This document shows positions 1 through 8,698 of a stretch of DNA of 23,763 nucleotides, one piece after another (the stretch's first letter is position 1; each line of letters starts with the position of its first letter). The notes under the pieces were generated by a model. That model was not told where the DNA came from, searched no databases, and worked only from the letters and a program-made list of their open reading frames with translations. Source of the DNA: DASPJQ01 sp035299065 (GTDB taxonomy: Bacteria; Bacteroidota; Bacteroidia; Flavobacteriales_D; UBA2798); NCBI GenBank assembly GCA_035299065.1, contig DATGXI010000137.1, forward strand, positions 1 through 23,763, written 5' to 3'. A program made the translations under genes and the position numbers.

Positions 1-1299
1 GGTTGAGGTAAGGGAATTAATTCCGCTGGCTGTTGCACCCATGGCCGCAAGAAAAATAATGGCAATCAATAACCCAATTACACCAACCGGTAAATGTTGC
101 GTAATAAATGCCAGGAAAACAAAATTCGAGTCGTCACCTGCATTGGGATTGTTTTTTTTAACCAGGCGCTTTACTGCTTTTTGGTTTGCGGTGTCTTTAA
201 CGTAATCAACTTTTAATAATGCCTGTGCTAATTCAATGTCATTTTGATTGCCTTTGTCCCTGGCGTCCACGTAGGCTTCAACATGAATTTTGCGTTCGGC
301 ACAAATTGCCTTGTGCTCAAATTCCAGGTTGGTAAATTCTTCCTTGTATGGACTTGCCTGAATGTTTTCCATTTCGGCTTTGTTAAACATAACCGGTGGT
401 TCATGAAACTGGTAAAATGTAAAAACCAACACGCCAATGAGGAGGATGAGAAATTGCATGGGCACTTTCAACACCGCATTCATCAATAACCCCATGCGGC
501 TTTGCCCAACCGATTTACCGGTTAAATACCGTCCAACCTGGCTTTGATCGGTTCCGAAATACGATAGATGCAGAAACAAACCGCCAATAACCCCCGACCA
601 GATATTGTATTTGTCTTTAATATCAAAACTGGTATTTACGGCATTTATATGTTCCATTTGTCCGGCAATGCTTAATGCATCACCAAAACTTACGTTGGCA
701 GGTAACAATTGCATAATTAACCAGGCGGTAAGAAATAAGCCGCCAAAAATAATGAGCATTTGTGGTACCTGTGTATGTGAAACTGCTTTGGTGCCACCAA
801 ATACAGTGTAAAAAATAATCATGATGCCGGTAACAAGTATCATGAGGTTAATGTCAACTCCTAAAATGAGCGATAAAATTAATGCCGGTGCGTAAATGGT
901 AATGCCGGTTGAAATTCCACGTTGCAATAAAAACAAAAGTGCTGTTAATGTTCGCGTTTTTCTGTCGAACCGTTTTTCCAGGTATTCATAAGCAGTATAG
1001 ACATTTAATTTATGGAAGGTTGGAACAAAGGTGATGCAAAGTATGATCATGGCCAGTGGCAAGCCAAAATACATTTGAATAAATTGCAAGCCGTCAGCAT
1101 ACCCCTGGCCGGGTGCTGATAAAAACGTAATGGCGCTGGCTTGTGTAGCCATAACTGAAAGCCCAACATGGTACCATTTCAATTGACGGTCGGCCAGCAT
1201 AAACCCTTCAATGTTTTTTATGCCACGGCTTTTCCACACGCCATACAACACAATGAACGTTATGGTAAACACCAATACAAACCAGTCAATACTGCTCAT
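1..1299 (-). CDS. Sodium:solute symporter (SSS family), 3' part beyond window
   Basis: The first 433 residues of an SSS-family cation-coupled transporter are visible; the C-terminus runs off the left edge. The protein begins MSSIDWFVLVFTI and shows family signatures: a WYHVGLSVMATQASAITFLSAPG-like segment at about residues 45-70, where SSS proteins keep unwound helix TM1, then FGLPLAM, and a conserved run of hydrophobic helices. A hydrophilic loop rich in K and E (roughly residues 310-390) separates two membrane blocks, followed by another helix and the GATASGINSLTS stretch at the edge. The ATG overlaps the TGA of the preceding 37-codon reading frame (ATGA), so translation is probably coupled. 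The substrate cannot be named from sequence. The neighbouring deacetylase suggests uptake of a sugar or sugar derivative, which is inference. Confidence 0.9.
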   Translation of the reverse strand, partial: MSSIDWFVLVFTITFIVLYGVWKSRGIKNIEGFMLADRQLKWYHVGLSVMATQASAITFLSAPGQGYADGLQFIQMYFGLPLAMIILCITFVPTFHKLNVYTAYEYLEKRFDRKTRTLTALLFLLQRGISTGITIYAPALILSLILGVDINLMILVTGIMIIFYTVFGGTKAVSHTQVPQMLIIFGGLFLTAWLIMQLLPANVSFGDALSIAGQMEHINAVNTSFDIKDKYNIWSGVIGGLFLHLSYFGTDQSQVGRYLTGKSVGQSRMGLLMNAVLKVPMQFLILLIGVLVFTFYQFHEPPVMFNKAEMENIQASPYKEEFTNLEFEHKAICAERKIHVEAYVDARDKGNQNDIELAQALLKVDYVKDTANQKAVKRLVKKNNPNAGDDSNFVFLAFITQHLPVGVIGLLIAIIFLAAMGATASGINSLTST

Positions 1300-1409
1300 G
1301 AATAATGTTGGGTAAAGTAGTAAAGTAAACTTAATACAAGAATATGAGCAACTATAACCAATGCATATAGCTTATTCCATTTTTTTTCGGTTGAATGGTT
1401 TTCTTCCAT
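1296..1409 (-). CDS. 37-residue single-pass membrane microprotein, probable symporter accessory subunit
   Basis: A 37-codon frame opens with an ATG directly abutting the TAA of the deacetylase gene (TAAATG) and closes with a TGA that overlaps the symporter start (ATGA). The product has a short charged N-terminus (MEENHSTEKKWNKLY), then one hydrophobic helix (ALVIVAHILVLSLLYYF) and a short polar tail (TQHYS). The exact fit between two stop/start junctions is strong evidence for a real gene, since a chance frame would rarely match both ends. Small one-helix or two-helix proteins encoded just before SSS transporters are known accessory partners in several bacteria; that this is one of them is inference from size, topology and position. 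No homologue is recognised by sequence. Confidence 0.75.
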   Translation of the reverse strand: MEENHSTEKKWNKLYALVIVAHILVLSLLYYFTQHYS

Positions 1410-3896
1410 TTACTCGGATTTAGGTAAGCTGAGTAAATTCACAAATAAACGATAAGCACCGGGAACCCCGGCAGGCAGTTGGCGGAAGAAAGCAAGTCCT
1501 GTGTAAACAAAATTTCCTTTTCCGTAATGGGTATAAATTAAACTGCCATCGTGCGGACTTTCGCCTGCATCGTTCATGCGGAAAATGGTTTCGTATTTAT
1601 CGCCAAGCTCAGTTGCAAAATAAATACCGCGTTCCTGTACCCAGCCTTCAAAATCATTGTGGGTAATTTGGTTTGGGCTTGAAATTACCGGGTGTGATCG
1701 TTTTGAAAAACTCACGGCCGCATTTTCATCGGTTACGCGATCACGCGAAATGGTAAACGGGTAGGGGCCAATTTTTGCCTGTAACGGGCCAACACGGCTG
1801 TTGGTGCTGTACTGTACAATTAAATTCCCACCATCTTCCACAAATTTCATGAGTTTTGTATGGTGCACCTGTAATCGGGCATCGGTATTGTAAGCGCGCA
1901 CACCTGTTACAATGGTTTGATACTTCGACAGGTCTTCATTGGTTAATTTATCATCCGTTAGTTCGGTAACATTGTAACCTATCTGTTTCAGGCAATTCAT
2001 CACTTCATCGCCCGCACCTGGAATATAACCAATGTTTATGTCGGTTTTTTTCAAATCCAGTTTAACCAGTTTGGCTTTTGCCTCTGACAATATGAACTGG
2101 TAGGGTATGTGGTCGTACTCGATACGTGTAATTGATTGGTTGTACATTTTACCATCAATGTACAAAAAAGCCTTAATAACGGTGTCATTTACTTCACCAA
2201 TTGGTGTAATGGTAAATTCCAGTTCCTTTTCATCGCCTTTTTTTACTAAATCAAAGGTTGAATTTTCGGCTGTTATTTTTGAATTCCAGTTATAGGGGTG
2301 TTTGTAAACAACATTCCCCTTTACATTGTCCTTATTGGCTTTTACGCGCACTTTTAATTTGATGTCTTTGCCGTTTACCGATAAATATGATTTTTCGGAA
2401 AAATTTACAGTTGCCGGTGGCAGTATTTCAAAAGGGCGGTAAACCTCACCTTTTACCGGGTCGGTTGATTTGTATACAAGTGGACGCGCAATGCCAAATA
2501 CGAGTTTTAAAAATGTTCCTTCAACTATAATGTTGGCATACGAAGGTGTTTCAGGTTTTCCAATTAAGTTCAGGTCATTTACATTGAATAATCCACTGGA
2601 ATGTTCAGTATTCAACCAATAAGGGTTGGAATAAGATGTTGTTTCCGGAATTTTTTCAGTGTGCTTAAACGTGTACAGTTTATTCTTCTCAAGAACCATA
2701 CTTGCAGCCGTGTCGGTGTTCAAATATTTTATAGAGAATAACCTGCATGCCCTGTTTCTTGAAATAACCTGTGTTGTAATGGTTATGTTGTTTCCCGGAA
2801 CTCCAGATGGTTGATCAACGTATGATTCAAACCAAAGTCCTGAACAGGCAAGTAAAAGTGTCTCCGCCTCTTTGTATTTCTGGTTTTTCCAGTATTCTGA
2901 CTGCCTGGTAGAATCGTAGCCGGGTTTCAGCAACATGCGTAAGCCTTCAAGCCCAGGCAAACTAAGTTCAGGATTCAGTGGTTTGTAGGATTTAATTATG
3001 CCGGCTATTTTTTTATCCAGTGAAGCCGTTTCCTTAAACCGTTTCCAGCTCACATCAATTCCCTCAAACAGGTCTTTACTAACGGGGGTGCCCTTAAGCT
3101 GTTTGAAATACTCAATGTTGCTTCCACGACCACGCGCAGACCCAAATCCCTGCGATTTATGCATGCTTCGGCTCTCGGCTGCTATTTCACCATGCCCCTT
3201 GCCTAAAAGTGCGTTATAAGCACCTACATCAATTTTAAGCTGGTTCTCGGCCGTGGTATTGGTACTTCCAAAATTAAAGGTGTTCCAAAACAAGCGGGTA
3301 ACCTGCCAGGTACTAACGTACTTTAACTGGTTAGGGAATTTTTTAGGGTCAGCTGCTGCATCAAAAGCTTCTTCGGCCAGCATTGCTGATGCCGTGTGGT
3401 GTCCATGGCCGCCTTCTCCTGTAGTAGGAAACCTGCAAATAATTACATCGGGCCTGAATTTGCGTATAACCCAAACCATGTCGGCCAGCACACTGTCTTT
3501 GTTCCAAATGGCAAATGTTTCTTCGGGTGTTTTTGAATACCCAAAATCATTGGCGCGTGTAAAAAACTGTTCGGCCCCATCGCGTTTGCGTGCCTGCAAC
3601 AATTCATTGGTACGAATTAATCCCAATGCCTCGCCCTGCTCTTTTCCGATAAGGTTTTGTCCACCATCGCCACGGGTTATGGATAAATAACCGGTGCGCA
3701 ATTTTCGTTCGCTGGCCAAATACGACAACAAACGTGTGTTTTCGTCATCAGGATGTGCCGCAATGTACAGAACCGAACCAACAACATTTAATTTTTGCAA
3801 CCCGAGTAAAATCTCCGCTGAGTTTAATGTGGACGATGTTTGCGCAAAATTTCGCGAAACAGGAAATAATAATAATAAAAATAAGAAACGTTTCAT
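1410..3896 (-). CDS. Secreted PIG-L/LmbE-family deacetylase with C-terminal ThuA/GATase-like domain
   Basis: The chosen start gives MKRFLFLLLLFPVSRNFAQ, a clean signal peptide; a longer frame begins at 3926, ten codons earlier, but puts polar residues before the signal. Product is 828 residues. The N-terminal metal-dependent deacetylase domain has the AHPDDE motif (residues 47-52) and the second histidine cluster GGHGHHTAS (162-170), which together bind the catalytic zinc in PIG-L/LmbE enzymes that remove N-acetyl groups from GlcNAc-like substrates. A beta-rich middle part follows. The last ~230 residues (from about LKKTDINIGYIPGAGDEV) resemble a glutamine-amidotransferase/ThuA-like fold with a GGNLIVQY strand. 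It sits 55 bases after the PD40 gene and directly before the membrane microprotein and symporter, suggesting extracytoplasmic substrate processing followed by uptake. The exact substrate is unknown. Confidence 0.88.
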   Translation of the reverse strand: MKRFLFLLLLFPVSRNFAQTSSTLNSAEILLGLQKLNVVGSVLYIAAHPDDENTRLLSYLASERKLRTGYLSITRGDGGQNLIGKEQGEALGLIRTNELLQARKRDGAEQFFTRANDFGYSKTPEETFAIWNKDSVLADMVWVIRKFRPDVIICRFPTTGEGGHGHHTASAMLAEEAFDAAADPKKFPNQLKYVSTWQVTRLFWNTFNFGSTNTTAENQLKIDVGAYNALLGKGHGEIAAESRSMHKSQGFGSARGRGSNIEYFKQLKGTPVSKDLFEGIDVSWKRFKETASLDKKIAGIIKSYKPLNPELSLPGLEGLRMLLKPGYDSTRQSEYWKNQKYKEAETLLLACSGLWFESYVDQPSGVPGNNITITTQVISRNRACRLFSIKYLNTDTAASMVLEKNKLYTFKHTEKIPETTSYSNPYWLNTEHSSGLFNVNDLNLIGKPETPSYANIIVEGTFLKLVFGIARPLVYKSTDPVKGEVYRPFEILPPATVNFSEKSYLSVNGKDIKLKVRVKANKDNVKGNVVYKHPYNWNSKITAENSTFDLVKKGDEKELEFTITPIGEVNDTVIKAFLYIDGKMYNQSITRIEYDHIPYQFILSEAKAKLVKLDLKKTDINIGYIPGAGDEVMNCLKQIGYNVTELTDDKLTNEDLSKYQTIVTGVRAYNTDARLQVHHTKLMKFVEDGGNLIVQYSTNSRVGPLQAKIGPYPFTISRDRVTDENAAVSFSKRSHPVISSPNQITHNDFEGWVQERGIYFATELGDKYETIFRMNDAGESPHDGSLIYTHYGKGNFVYTGLAFFRQLPAGVPGAYRLFVNLLSLPKSE

Positions 3897-3951
3897 ACTA
3901 CGATTAATGGGTTTGAAGTTAATCAAAATCCCTTACGTGAAAAGGTTAAAA

Positions 3952-4887
3952 TCACCACGTAAAAGGAACGCTGTAAATGTCGCCATTCCCATTGCCTGGC
4001 TTGGTTAAGAACGACTTAAATTCCTCAAGGCTTTTGGTTTTTGAATAAAGTTGGCTGGCGGTAGCACGCTCACTGGTAAAATACAGGGTCCTTTTGTCGT
4101 TACTTACATACGGACAATAATCCAGTTTAGTGGAATTTATTTTATCGTTCATGTGAATGGCTTTTGACCAGTTACCCTTTGGACTTTTCAGGCAATAATA
4201 CAAATCGCCACCGCCCATATCATCCTTACGTCCGTACGAAGTAAAAACAATCAATGTTTCATCGGCATTCACAAAGGCATTGAACTCGTATTTTGTTGAA
4301 TTTACCATGGTGTCCAAAGGTACCGACTCAATATACATACCGTTTTCGAATTTACACATGTGAATGTCTTCTTTGCCGATGCCGTTCTTGCGTGTTGCAG
4401 TAAAATAAATGTTTCCACTTTTTCCAACTGAAGGATAAAATTCGTCCTGCGGAGAATTTACGTTGGTGCCAAGGTTGGTTGGTGTTTGCCAAACTCCATT
4501 TTTGCGCTCAGTTACCCAAATATCATAATCCTTGACTTCACCTTCAACTGTTAAAGGGCGGTTTGACGCAAAATAAATTTTATTTCCATCGGGTGAAAAA
4601 CTGGCTTCCATATCTGAATATTTTCCCGAAAAGGAAGCAGTTTGTGGAAGTGTCCATCCTTTAAGTGTTTTTTTAATGAATACAATTTGTGCGTATCCTG
4701 ATTTTTGATCCTGTATGGTGTAATAAATTTCATCCATGCCAGGTGAAAAAGTTATGTCACGTTCATAATTTCCTGTTGCAATTTTTTCAGGCATGAATAA
4801 TGCAGGTGCGGTAGTTACGGTAGCCGATTTTTGGGCCTCAAGTGTAAACTGAAGTACGCTAAGCGAAACAAAAATTAAATATTTCAT
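3952..4887 (-). CDS. Exported PD40 (TolB-like) beta-propeller protein
   Basis: Start chosen at the ATG giving MKYLIFVSLSVLQFTLEAQ, a signal peptide, rather than the longer frame from 4983, whose extra 32 residues are Cys/Tyr-rich and unlike a leader. The 311-residue product contains about five PD40/WD40-like blades of the type FSPDGNKIYFASNRP, each about 50 residues apart: ITFSPGMDEIYYT, ASFSPDGNKIYFAS, YPSVGKSGNIYFTA, FNAFVNADETLIVFTS and CPYVSNDKRTLYFTS. Such repeats form a beta-propeller used for protein or glycan binding in the periplasm. It is first in a minus-strand set with the deacetylase, microprotein and symporter. The role is inferred to be binding or scaffolding; nothing indicates catalysis. 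Confidence 0.8.
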   Translation of the reverse strand: MKYLIFVSLSVLQFTLEAQKSATVTTAPALFMPEKIATGNYERDITFSPGMDEIYYTIQDQKSGYAQIVFIKKTLKGWTLPQTASFSGKYSDMEASFSPDGNKIYFASNRPLTVEGEVKDYDIWVTERKNGVWQTPTNLGTNVNSPQDEFYPSVGKSGNIYFTATRKNGIGKEDIHMCKFENGMYIESVPLDTMVNSTKYEFNAFVNADETLIVFTSYGRKDDMGGGDLYYCLKSPKGNWSKAIHMNDKINSTKLDYCPYVSNDKRTLYFTSERATASQLYSKTKSLEEFKSFLTKPGNGNGDIYSVPFTW

Positions 4888-4992
4888 GATGCTACAATAT
4901 AAGCAATAAAGCGCTTTTGAAAAGTTGAAATACTGTGCCATAACGAACGAAAAACATTCAGGGCTGATTTGACTTTCACACAATGGTATCCG

Positions 4993-5026
4993 AAACGCCT
5001 AACTATGAGTAAATTAGGCGTTTTTT
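4993..5026 (+). terminator. Hairpin plus T-tract reading rightward, orphan
   Basis: A perfect stem AACGCCTAA (4994-5002) / TTAGGCGTT (5014-5022) has an 11-base loop and runs into TTTTTT (5021-5026), the form of an intrinsic terminator on the + strand. No + strand gene lies upstream within the window; the neighbour to the left is on the minus strand. It may stop antisense transcription into the next gene or act within a 5' leader. Confidence 0.5.
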
Positions 5027-5046
5027 GGACAAGCCTTTTGATTGCT

Positions 5047-5075
5047 TGATCAATACCATGATTTTTATAATTTAG
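5047..5075 (+). promoter_or_regulatory. Possible Bacteroidota-type promoter for the small lipoprotein gene
   Basis: TTG (5047-5049) and TAATTTAG (5068-5075) are separated by 18 bases. The second box differs from the TAnnTTTG consensus at one base. It would place transcription start a few bases before the ATG at 5081. This is pattern matching only. Confidence 0.3.
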
Positions 5076-5089
5076 TGTGCATGAATGGA

Positions 5090-5533
5090 ATGAAAATAGT
5101 AAGTGTTCTTTTAGCCCTCGTAATTTTGAACGGTTGCCTTGTTCGTGGACCAAGATATACCACGGTTGAAAAGGTAATGACTGTTAAGCCAGGCATGTCT
5201 TTAGCTCAGGTAAATGAAAAGCTTACCAGTAAGCCTTATGACATTCATACATATGATTCGCTTGGTTCAAAATCATATATATACAAATATAGGGTGGCCG
5301 ATCGCTCAACAGTACCGTTCTTTTTAAAGGAAAACAATGGAAAAACGGTGCGTGGAAAATACATGGACCTGGTTGCCTATTTTTCAGTAACAGACACGCT
5401 GATAAAACTTGAATCGCGGGCCAGTGACAGTAGCCTTGAAGAAAAGAAGATTGATGTTGACAAGATCATTACCTTTTTTTCAGTGACGGTTCCGGCTTTA
5501 CTGGTTTTACTTGGACTGCAAAACCTCAATTAA
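5090..5533 (+). CDS. Small BamE-like lipoprotein with hydrophobic C-terminus
   Basis: Two close in-frame ATGs exist (5081 and 5090); the second gives MKIVSVLLALVILNGC, a lipoprotein signal peptide with Cys as the lipidated residue. The product is 147 residues. After the signal comes VEKVMTVKPGMSLAQVNEKLTSKPYD, which resembles the helix-turn start of the BamE/SmpA fold (a 'v.pGmt..qV...lG.P' pattern), then short beta strands and a hydrophobic C-terminal segment (IITFFSVTVPALLVLLGL) that could be a second membrane anchor. BamE-like folds are common in outer-membrane lipoproteins, but no specific family is recognised. It stands alone, convergent with the dipeptidyl peptidase gene across a shared terminator. 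Confidence 0.65.
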   Translation: MKIVSVLLALVILNGCLVRGPRYTTVEKVMTVKPGMSLAQVNEKLTSKPYDIHTYDSLGSKSYIYKYRVADRSTVPFFLKENNGKTVRGKYMDLVAYFSVTDTLIKLESRASDSSLEEKKIDVDKIITFFSVTVPALLVLLGLQNLN

Positions 5534-5534
5534 A

Positions 5535-5561
5535 AAACCCCGGTCTTTTGAACCAGGGTTT
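5535..5561. terminator. Bidirectional intrinsic terminator between convergent genes
   Basis: AAACCC-C-GGT (5535-5544) pairs with ACC-A-GGGTTT (5552-5561), with one C/A mismatch and a 7-base loop. A-rich and T-rich flanks on the two sides allow it to act in both directions. It lies in the 51-base gap between the stop at 5533 and the stop at 5585. Confidence 0.75.
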
Positions 5562-5584
5562 CTTTCATTGTGTATTTTTTGAAA

Positions 5585-7666
5585 TTAATTTTTTACCGGT
5601 AAAAATGAATAATCGCGTCCGTACATCAACATTTGCTCAACAAAATCCATAGGGTATTCAACTTTTACATCAATAATTTTGTCGCCATTTTTTACAGGAA
5701 CAAGTACCGGCTGAATAAAGCCTGGGTAAGGAGCAATTCCCAATGACTCGTACCGCTCCAATACTTCAGCATGCAATTTTGGGTCAACTTTACGTCCATA
5801 ATTTTCAATCAGAGCTTTTCCTCCTTCAAAATCACCTTCTGATTTCACGCGTTGGATTTCTTTGAGTAATTCGCCAAACAACACGCGTAGTTTTTCATAG
5901 TCGTTAACAATGAAGTAGGTTTTACCGCCTTCTACTTTTTTCTCGATCACGTTGTCTTTTTTACCTTTCTCATATGCCCATAATGCAATCATTTGTCGGT
6001 TACGCATGTGCGCTTCTTCAATTTCATTTCCTTTTTTAATACGCGCAAGCTGTATCATTAGTCCTTTAGTAATGTAGGCATCATAATGTGCTTTTCCGTA
6101 ATCAAGTGATGGCATAACACCCAGGTCAACCAATTTTGGGTCAAGCAGGTAATAAAGCGCTACCAGGTCGGCACGACCTTCTTCCAATGCATTGGCATAA
6201 TTTTTCAGTGTTTCACTTGGTTGGCCAACGCCTGGGTTCATTTGTCCTGAAGCGTGACCAATTACCTCATGCATATCGGTGTGCAGTTTATCAGCCAGTG
6301 CACCACATTTTTTAATACGCTCTTTTACTTCAGGGCTGTAATAAAACTCGTCAACAATTCCTTTTCCTGCACTGCGGTCATAGGCTTCAACAATGTTTCC
6401 AAGGTTTACTGATTTAGAACCGTGTTGCTCACGAATCCAGTTATTGTTAGGAAGGTTAATTCCAATGGGTGTGCTTGGTGTAGCATCACCACCTTCAATA
6501 ACTACATTGATTACTTTTGCCGAAATACCTTTTACGTTTTTCTTTTTGTGTTCAGGCATTAGAGGGGAGTTGTCTTCAAACCACTGTGCTTCGGCACCAA
6601 TGGCTTTAATGCGTTTTGAAGCCTCAGGGTCACGTACACTTACCACCGACTCATATGAAGCGCGGTAGCCCATTGCATCGCCATACACTTCAATAAAACC
6701 GTTAACCACATCAATGGCGCTTTCTGTATCTTTTACCCATGCAATGCTATAGTCGTCAAAGTCTTTCAGGTCACCTGATTTGTAAAACTTAATAAGCTTA
6801 ACCAATGCTTCTTTTTGCGAAGCATTTTCGGCAACGCCAACAGCTTTCTCTAACCAGTAAACAATTTTTTCAATGGCAGGTGAGTACATGCCGCCTACTT
6901 TCCATACTTTCTCAACTAATTTCCCGTCTTCCTTTACCAGCTTTGAATTCAAACCGTACATCACAGGCGTTTTAGTTTCCTTGTCAGCTTTGGCTTTATA
7001 ATATTCCTCTACTTCTTTTTGAGTTACGCCTTCGTAAAAGTTGTTTGCCGATGTGGCAATAATGTCCTGCTTTGAGTCCAGGTTAACTTTTTTAGCGGCA
7101 ACTTTTGGATCATAAATAACGGTGCAAATGCGTTCTGTAAATTTTTCAATGTCTTCACCTTGTTCCAAAGGAAATCCTTTTTGGTCAGAACTTTTTATCA
7201 ATCCTTTGAAATATACTTTTGTGAACTCGGGCATGATCTTGTCAGAATTATAATGGTGATGCAAGCCATTAGAGAACCAGAAGCGTTTTGCATACACCAT
7301 AAAGTTTGCCCATTCTTCGGTTTCTTTGTCGCCATTGTAACTTGAAACAATGTTCTCAATGGTTTTACGAATCGTTAAGTTGTATTTGCAGTTTTGATCG
7401 TAAAGAATATCGCGTCCACTTAAAGCTGCTTCGTATAAATAATACAGCAATTCTTTTTGTTTTGGTGCCAGTTGGTTAAAACCGGGTATTTGGTAACGCA
7501 AAATGCGCAAGTCAGCAAACTGTTCAGTTTGGTAAACAAAGTTTGAATCTGAATCAGGAGTGGTTGCAACAGTAGCTGTTGAATCTTTTTTCTCTTCTGT
7601 TTTTTCGGCAGCACCGCCACAGGCGCATAACACTACCGGGATTAGGTAAAGTGACTTGAATCGCAT
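5585..7666 (-). CDS. Dipeptidyl peptidase III (family M49), lipoprotein
   Basis: This zinc exopeptidase removes dipeptides from peptide N-termini. The hallmark M49 motif HEVIGH is at residues 466-471, and EEGRAD at 495-500 supplies the third zinc ligand (most likely E496). The 30-residue spacing between the motifs fits the shorter bacterial form of the family rather than the eukaryotic one. The N-terminus MRFKSLYLIPVVLCAC is a lipoprotein signal with Cys16 as probable lipidation site, followed by a Ser/Thr/Lys/Glu-rich linker, so the enzyme is probably tethered in the periplasm or outer membrane. Length 693 residues is normal for the family plus a signal. The gene is monocistronic, divergent from a glycosyltransferase across a 125-base gap. 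Confidence in the family is very high; its peptide substrates are not predictable. Confidence 0.96.
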   Translation of the reverse strand: MRFKSLYLIPVVLCACGGAAEKTEEKKDSTATVATTPDSDSNFVYQTEQFADLRILRYQIPGFNQLAPKQKELLYYLYEAALSGRDILYDQNCKYNLTIRKTIENIVSSYNGDKETEEWANFMVYAKRFWFSNGLHHHYNSDKIMPEFTKVYFKGLIKSSDQKGFPLEQGEDIEKFTERICTVIYDPKVAAKKVNLDSKQDIIATSANNFYEGVTQKEVEEYYKAKADKETKTPVMYGLNSKLVKEDGKLVEKVWKVGGMYSPAIEKIVYWLEKAVGVAENASQKEALVKLIKFYKSGDLKDFDDYSIAWVKDTESAIDVVNGFIEVYGDAMGYRASYESVVSVRDPEASKRIKAIGAEAQWFEDNSPLMPEHKKKNVKGISAKVINVVIEGGDATPSTPIGINLPNNNWIREQHGSKSVNLGNIVEAYDRSAGKGIVDEFYYSPEVKERIKKCGALADKLHTDMHEVIGHASGQMNPGVGQPSETLKNYANALEEGRADLVALYYLLDPKLVDLGVMPSLDYGKAHYDAYITKGLMIQLARIKKGNEIEEAHMRNRQMIALWAYEKGKKDNVIEKKVEGGKTYFIVNDYEKLRVLFGELLKEIQRVKSEGDFEGGKALIENYGRKVDPKLHAEVLERYESLGIAPYPGFIQPVLVPVKNGDKIIDVKVEYPMDFVEQMLMYGRDYSFLPVKN

Positions 7667-7791
7667 AAAATACTTTTGAGCCGCAAGGTTAATAAATGTT
7701 TGGCAATTAATTGGTTAAAAACAAGGTTTTTTTTGCTCAAGACATTAACAAACTTTTCAAGCCAATTAAGCCTTATATTTAAGCTGATTTA

Positions 7792-8664
7792 ATGAAATCG
7801 GCCGGATTTACCATAGTGCGAAATGCCCTCAAGTACGATTATCCCGTGGTGGAATCCATACGTTCGGTACTGCCTTTAGTGGATGCTTTTTATGTTGGAG
7901 TTGGTCAAAGTGAGGATGATACACTTGGGTTAATCAAGGGTTTAAATGAGCCCAAAATACACATCATTGAAACTGTGTGGGACGATAGCCTGCGCACTGG
8001 CGGACAGGTATTGGCCGTTGAGACCAACAAAGTTTTCGACAATATTCCCGCTGAGTTTGACTGGTGTTTTTATATCCAGGCCGATGAAGTGGTACATGAA
8101 AAGGATTATAACGAGATCCAGAAACAAATGCTGTTGCAGATGGAGAACAGGCAGGTTGATGGATTACTGTTCAAATACGAGCATTTTTACGGTACTTATG
8201 ATTATGTGGGTGATTCACGAACCTGGTACCGGAACGAGATACGGATTATCCGAAACGATAAAAAAATAAGGTCTTATAAAGATGCACAGGGATTTCGTAA
8301 AGCGGATGATTCAAAATTAAATGTGAAGGACATCAATGCTTCTATTTACCATTACGGTTGGGTAAAACACCCGGCCAAACAAAAAGAGAAAGAAAAAAAC
8401 TTTCACAAAATGTGGCACGATGACCAGTGGATGAAAGAAAACGTAAAGCAAGACAATGAATTTGATTATTCAAAAATAGATTCGCTGAAGGAATTTACGG
8501 GAACACACCCGGCCATTATGCATGCGCGAATAGCTGCAAAAAACTGGAATTTTGAATACGACCCTAAAAAAGCGAACGTGAAATTCAAAAACAGGTTTTT
8601 AAAGTTTATTGAAAAAAGCACCGGTAAACGGTTGTTTGAATACAGGAATTACCGCAAAATTTAA
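7792..8664 (+). CDS. GT-A fold glycosyltransferase (family 2-like)
   Basis: The 290-residue soluble protein opens MKSAGFTIVRNALKYDYPVVESIRSVLP, the N-terminal strand and helix of GT2-like nucleotide-sugar transferases. A segment FDWCFYIQADEVVHEKDY (about residues 86-103) corresponds to the acidic DxD-type metal site, here ADE. The C-terminal half contains RTWYRNEIRIIRNDKKIRSYKDAQGFR, typical of a conserved subgroup of stand-alone bacterial GT-A proteins annotated as glycosyltransferases of unknown acceptor. There is no membrane segment. It is the only gene on its transcript, convergent with the flavoprotein gene. Donor and acceptor sugars are unknown. Confidence 0.8.
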   Translation: MKSAGFTIVRNALKYDYPVVESIRSVLPLVDAFYVGVGQSEDDTLGLIKGLNEPKIHIIETVWDDSLRTGGQVLAVETNKVFDNIPAEFDWCFYIQADEVVHEKDYNEIQKQMLLQMENRQVDGLLFKYEHFYGTYDYVGDSRTWYRNEIRIIRNDKKIRSYKDAQGFRKADDSKLNVKDINASIYHYGWVKHPAKQKEKEKNFHKMWHDDQWMKENVKQDNEFDYSKIDSLKEFTGTHPAIMHARIAAKNWNFEYDPKKANVKFKNRFLKFIEKSTGKRLFEYRNYRKI

Positions 8665-8688
8665 TTGCCGAATAAGCTTATTTGGCAA
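8665..8688. terminator. Palindromic hairpin between convergent genes
   Basis: A 24-base near-perfect inverted repeat (TTGCCGAATAAG / CTTATTTGGCAA, one G-T pair) fills most of the 34-base gap between the two convergent stop codons. It has no strong T-tract, so it may be a weak bidirectional terminator or a protective 3' hairpin. Confidence 0.45.
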
Positions 8689-8698
8689 ATCAGCTAAA

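Noticed and set aside
244..811. Plus-strand frames of 68-81 codons within the first kilobase
   Set aside because: They are antisense to the symporter reading frame, which shows clear family sequence.
5005..5049. 14-codon frame MSKLGVFWTSLLIA before the small lipoprotein gene
   Set aside because: It overlaps the hairpin loop and T-tract, has no repeated codon and no downstream switch; likely chance.
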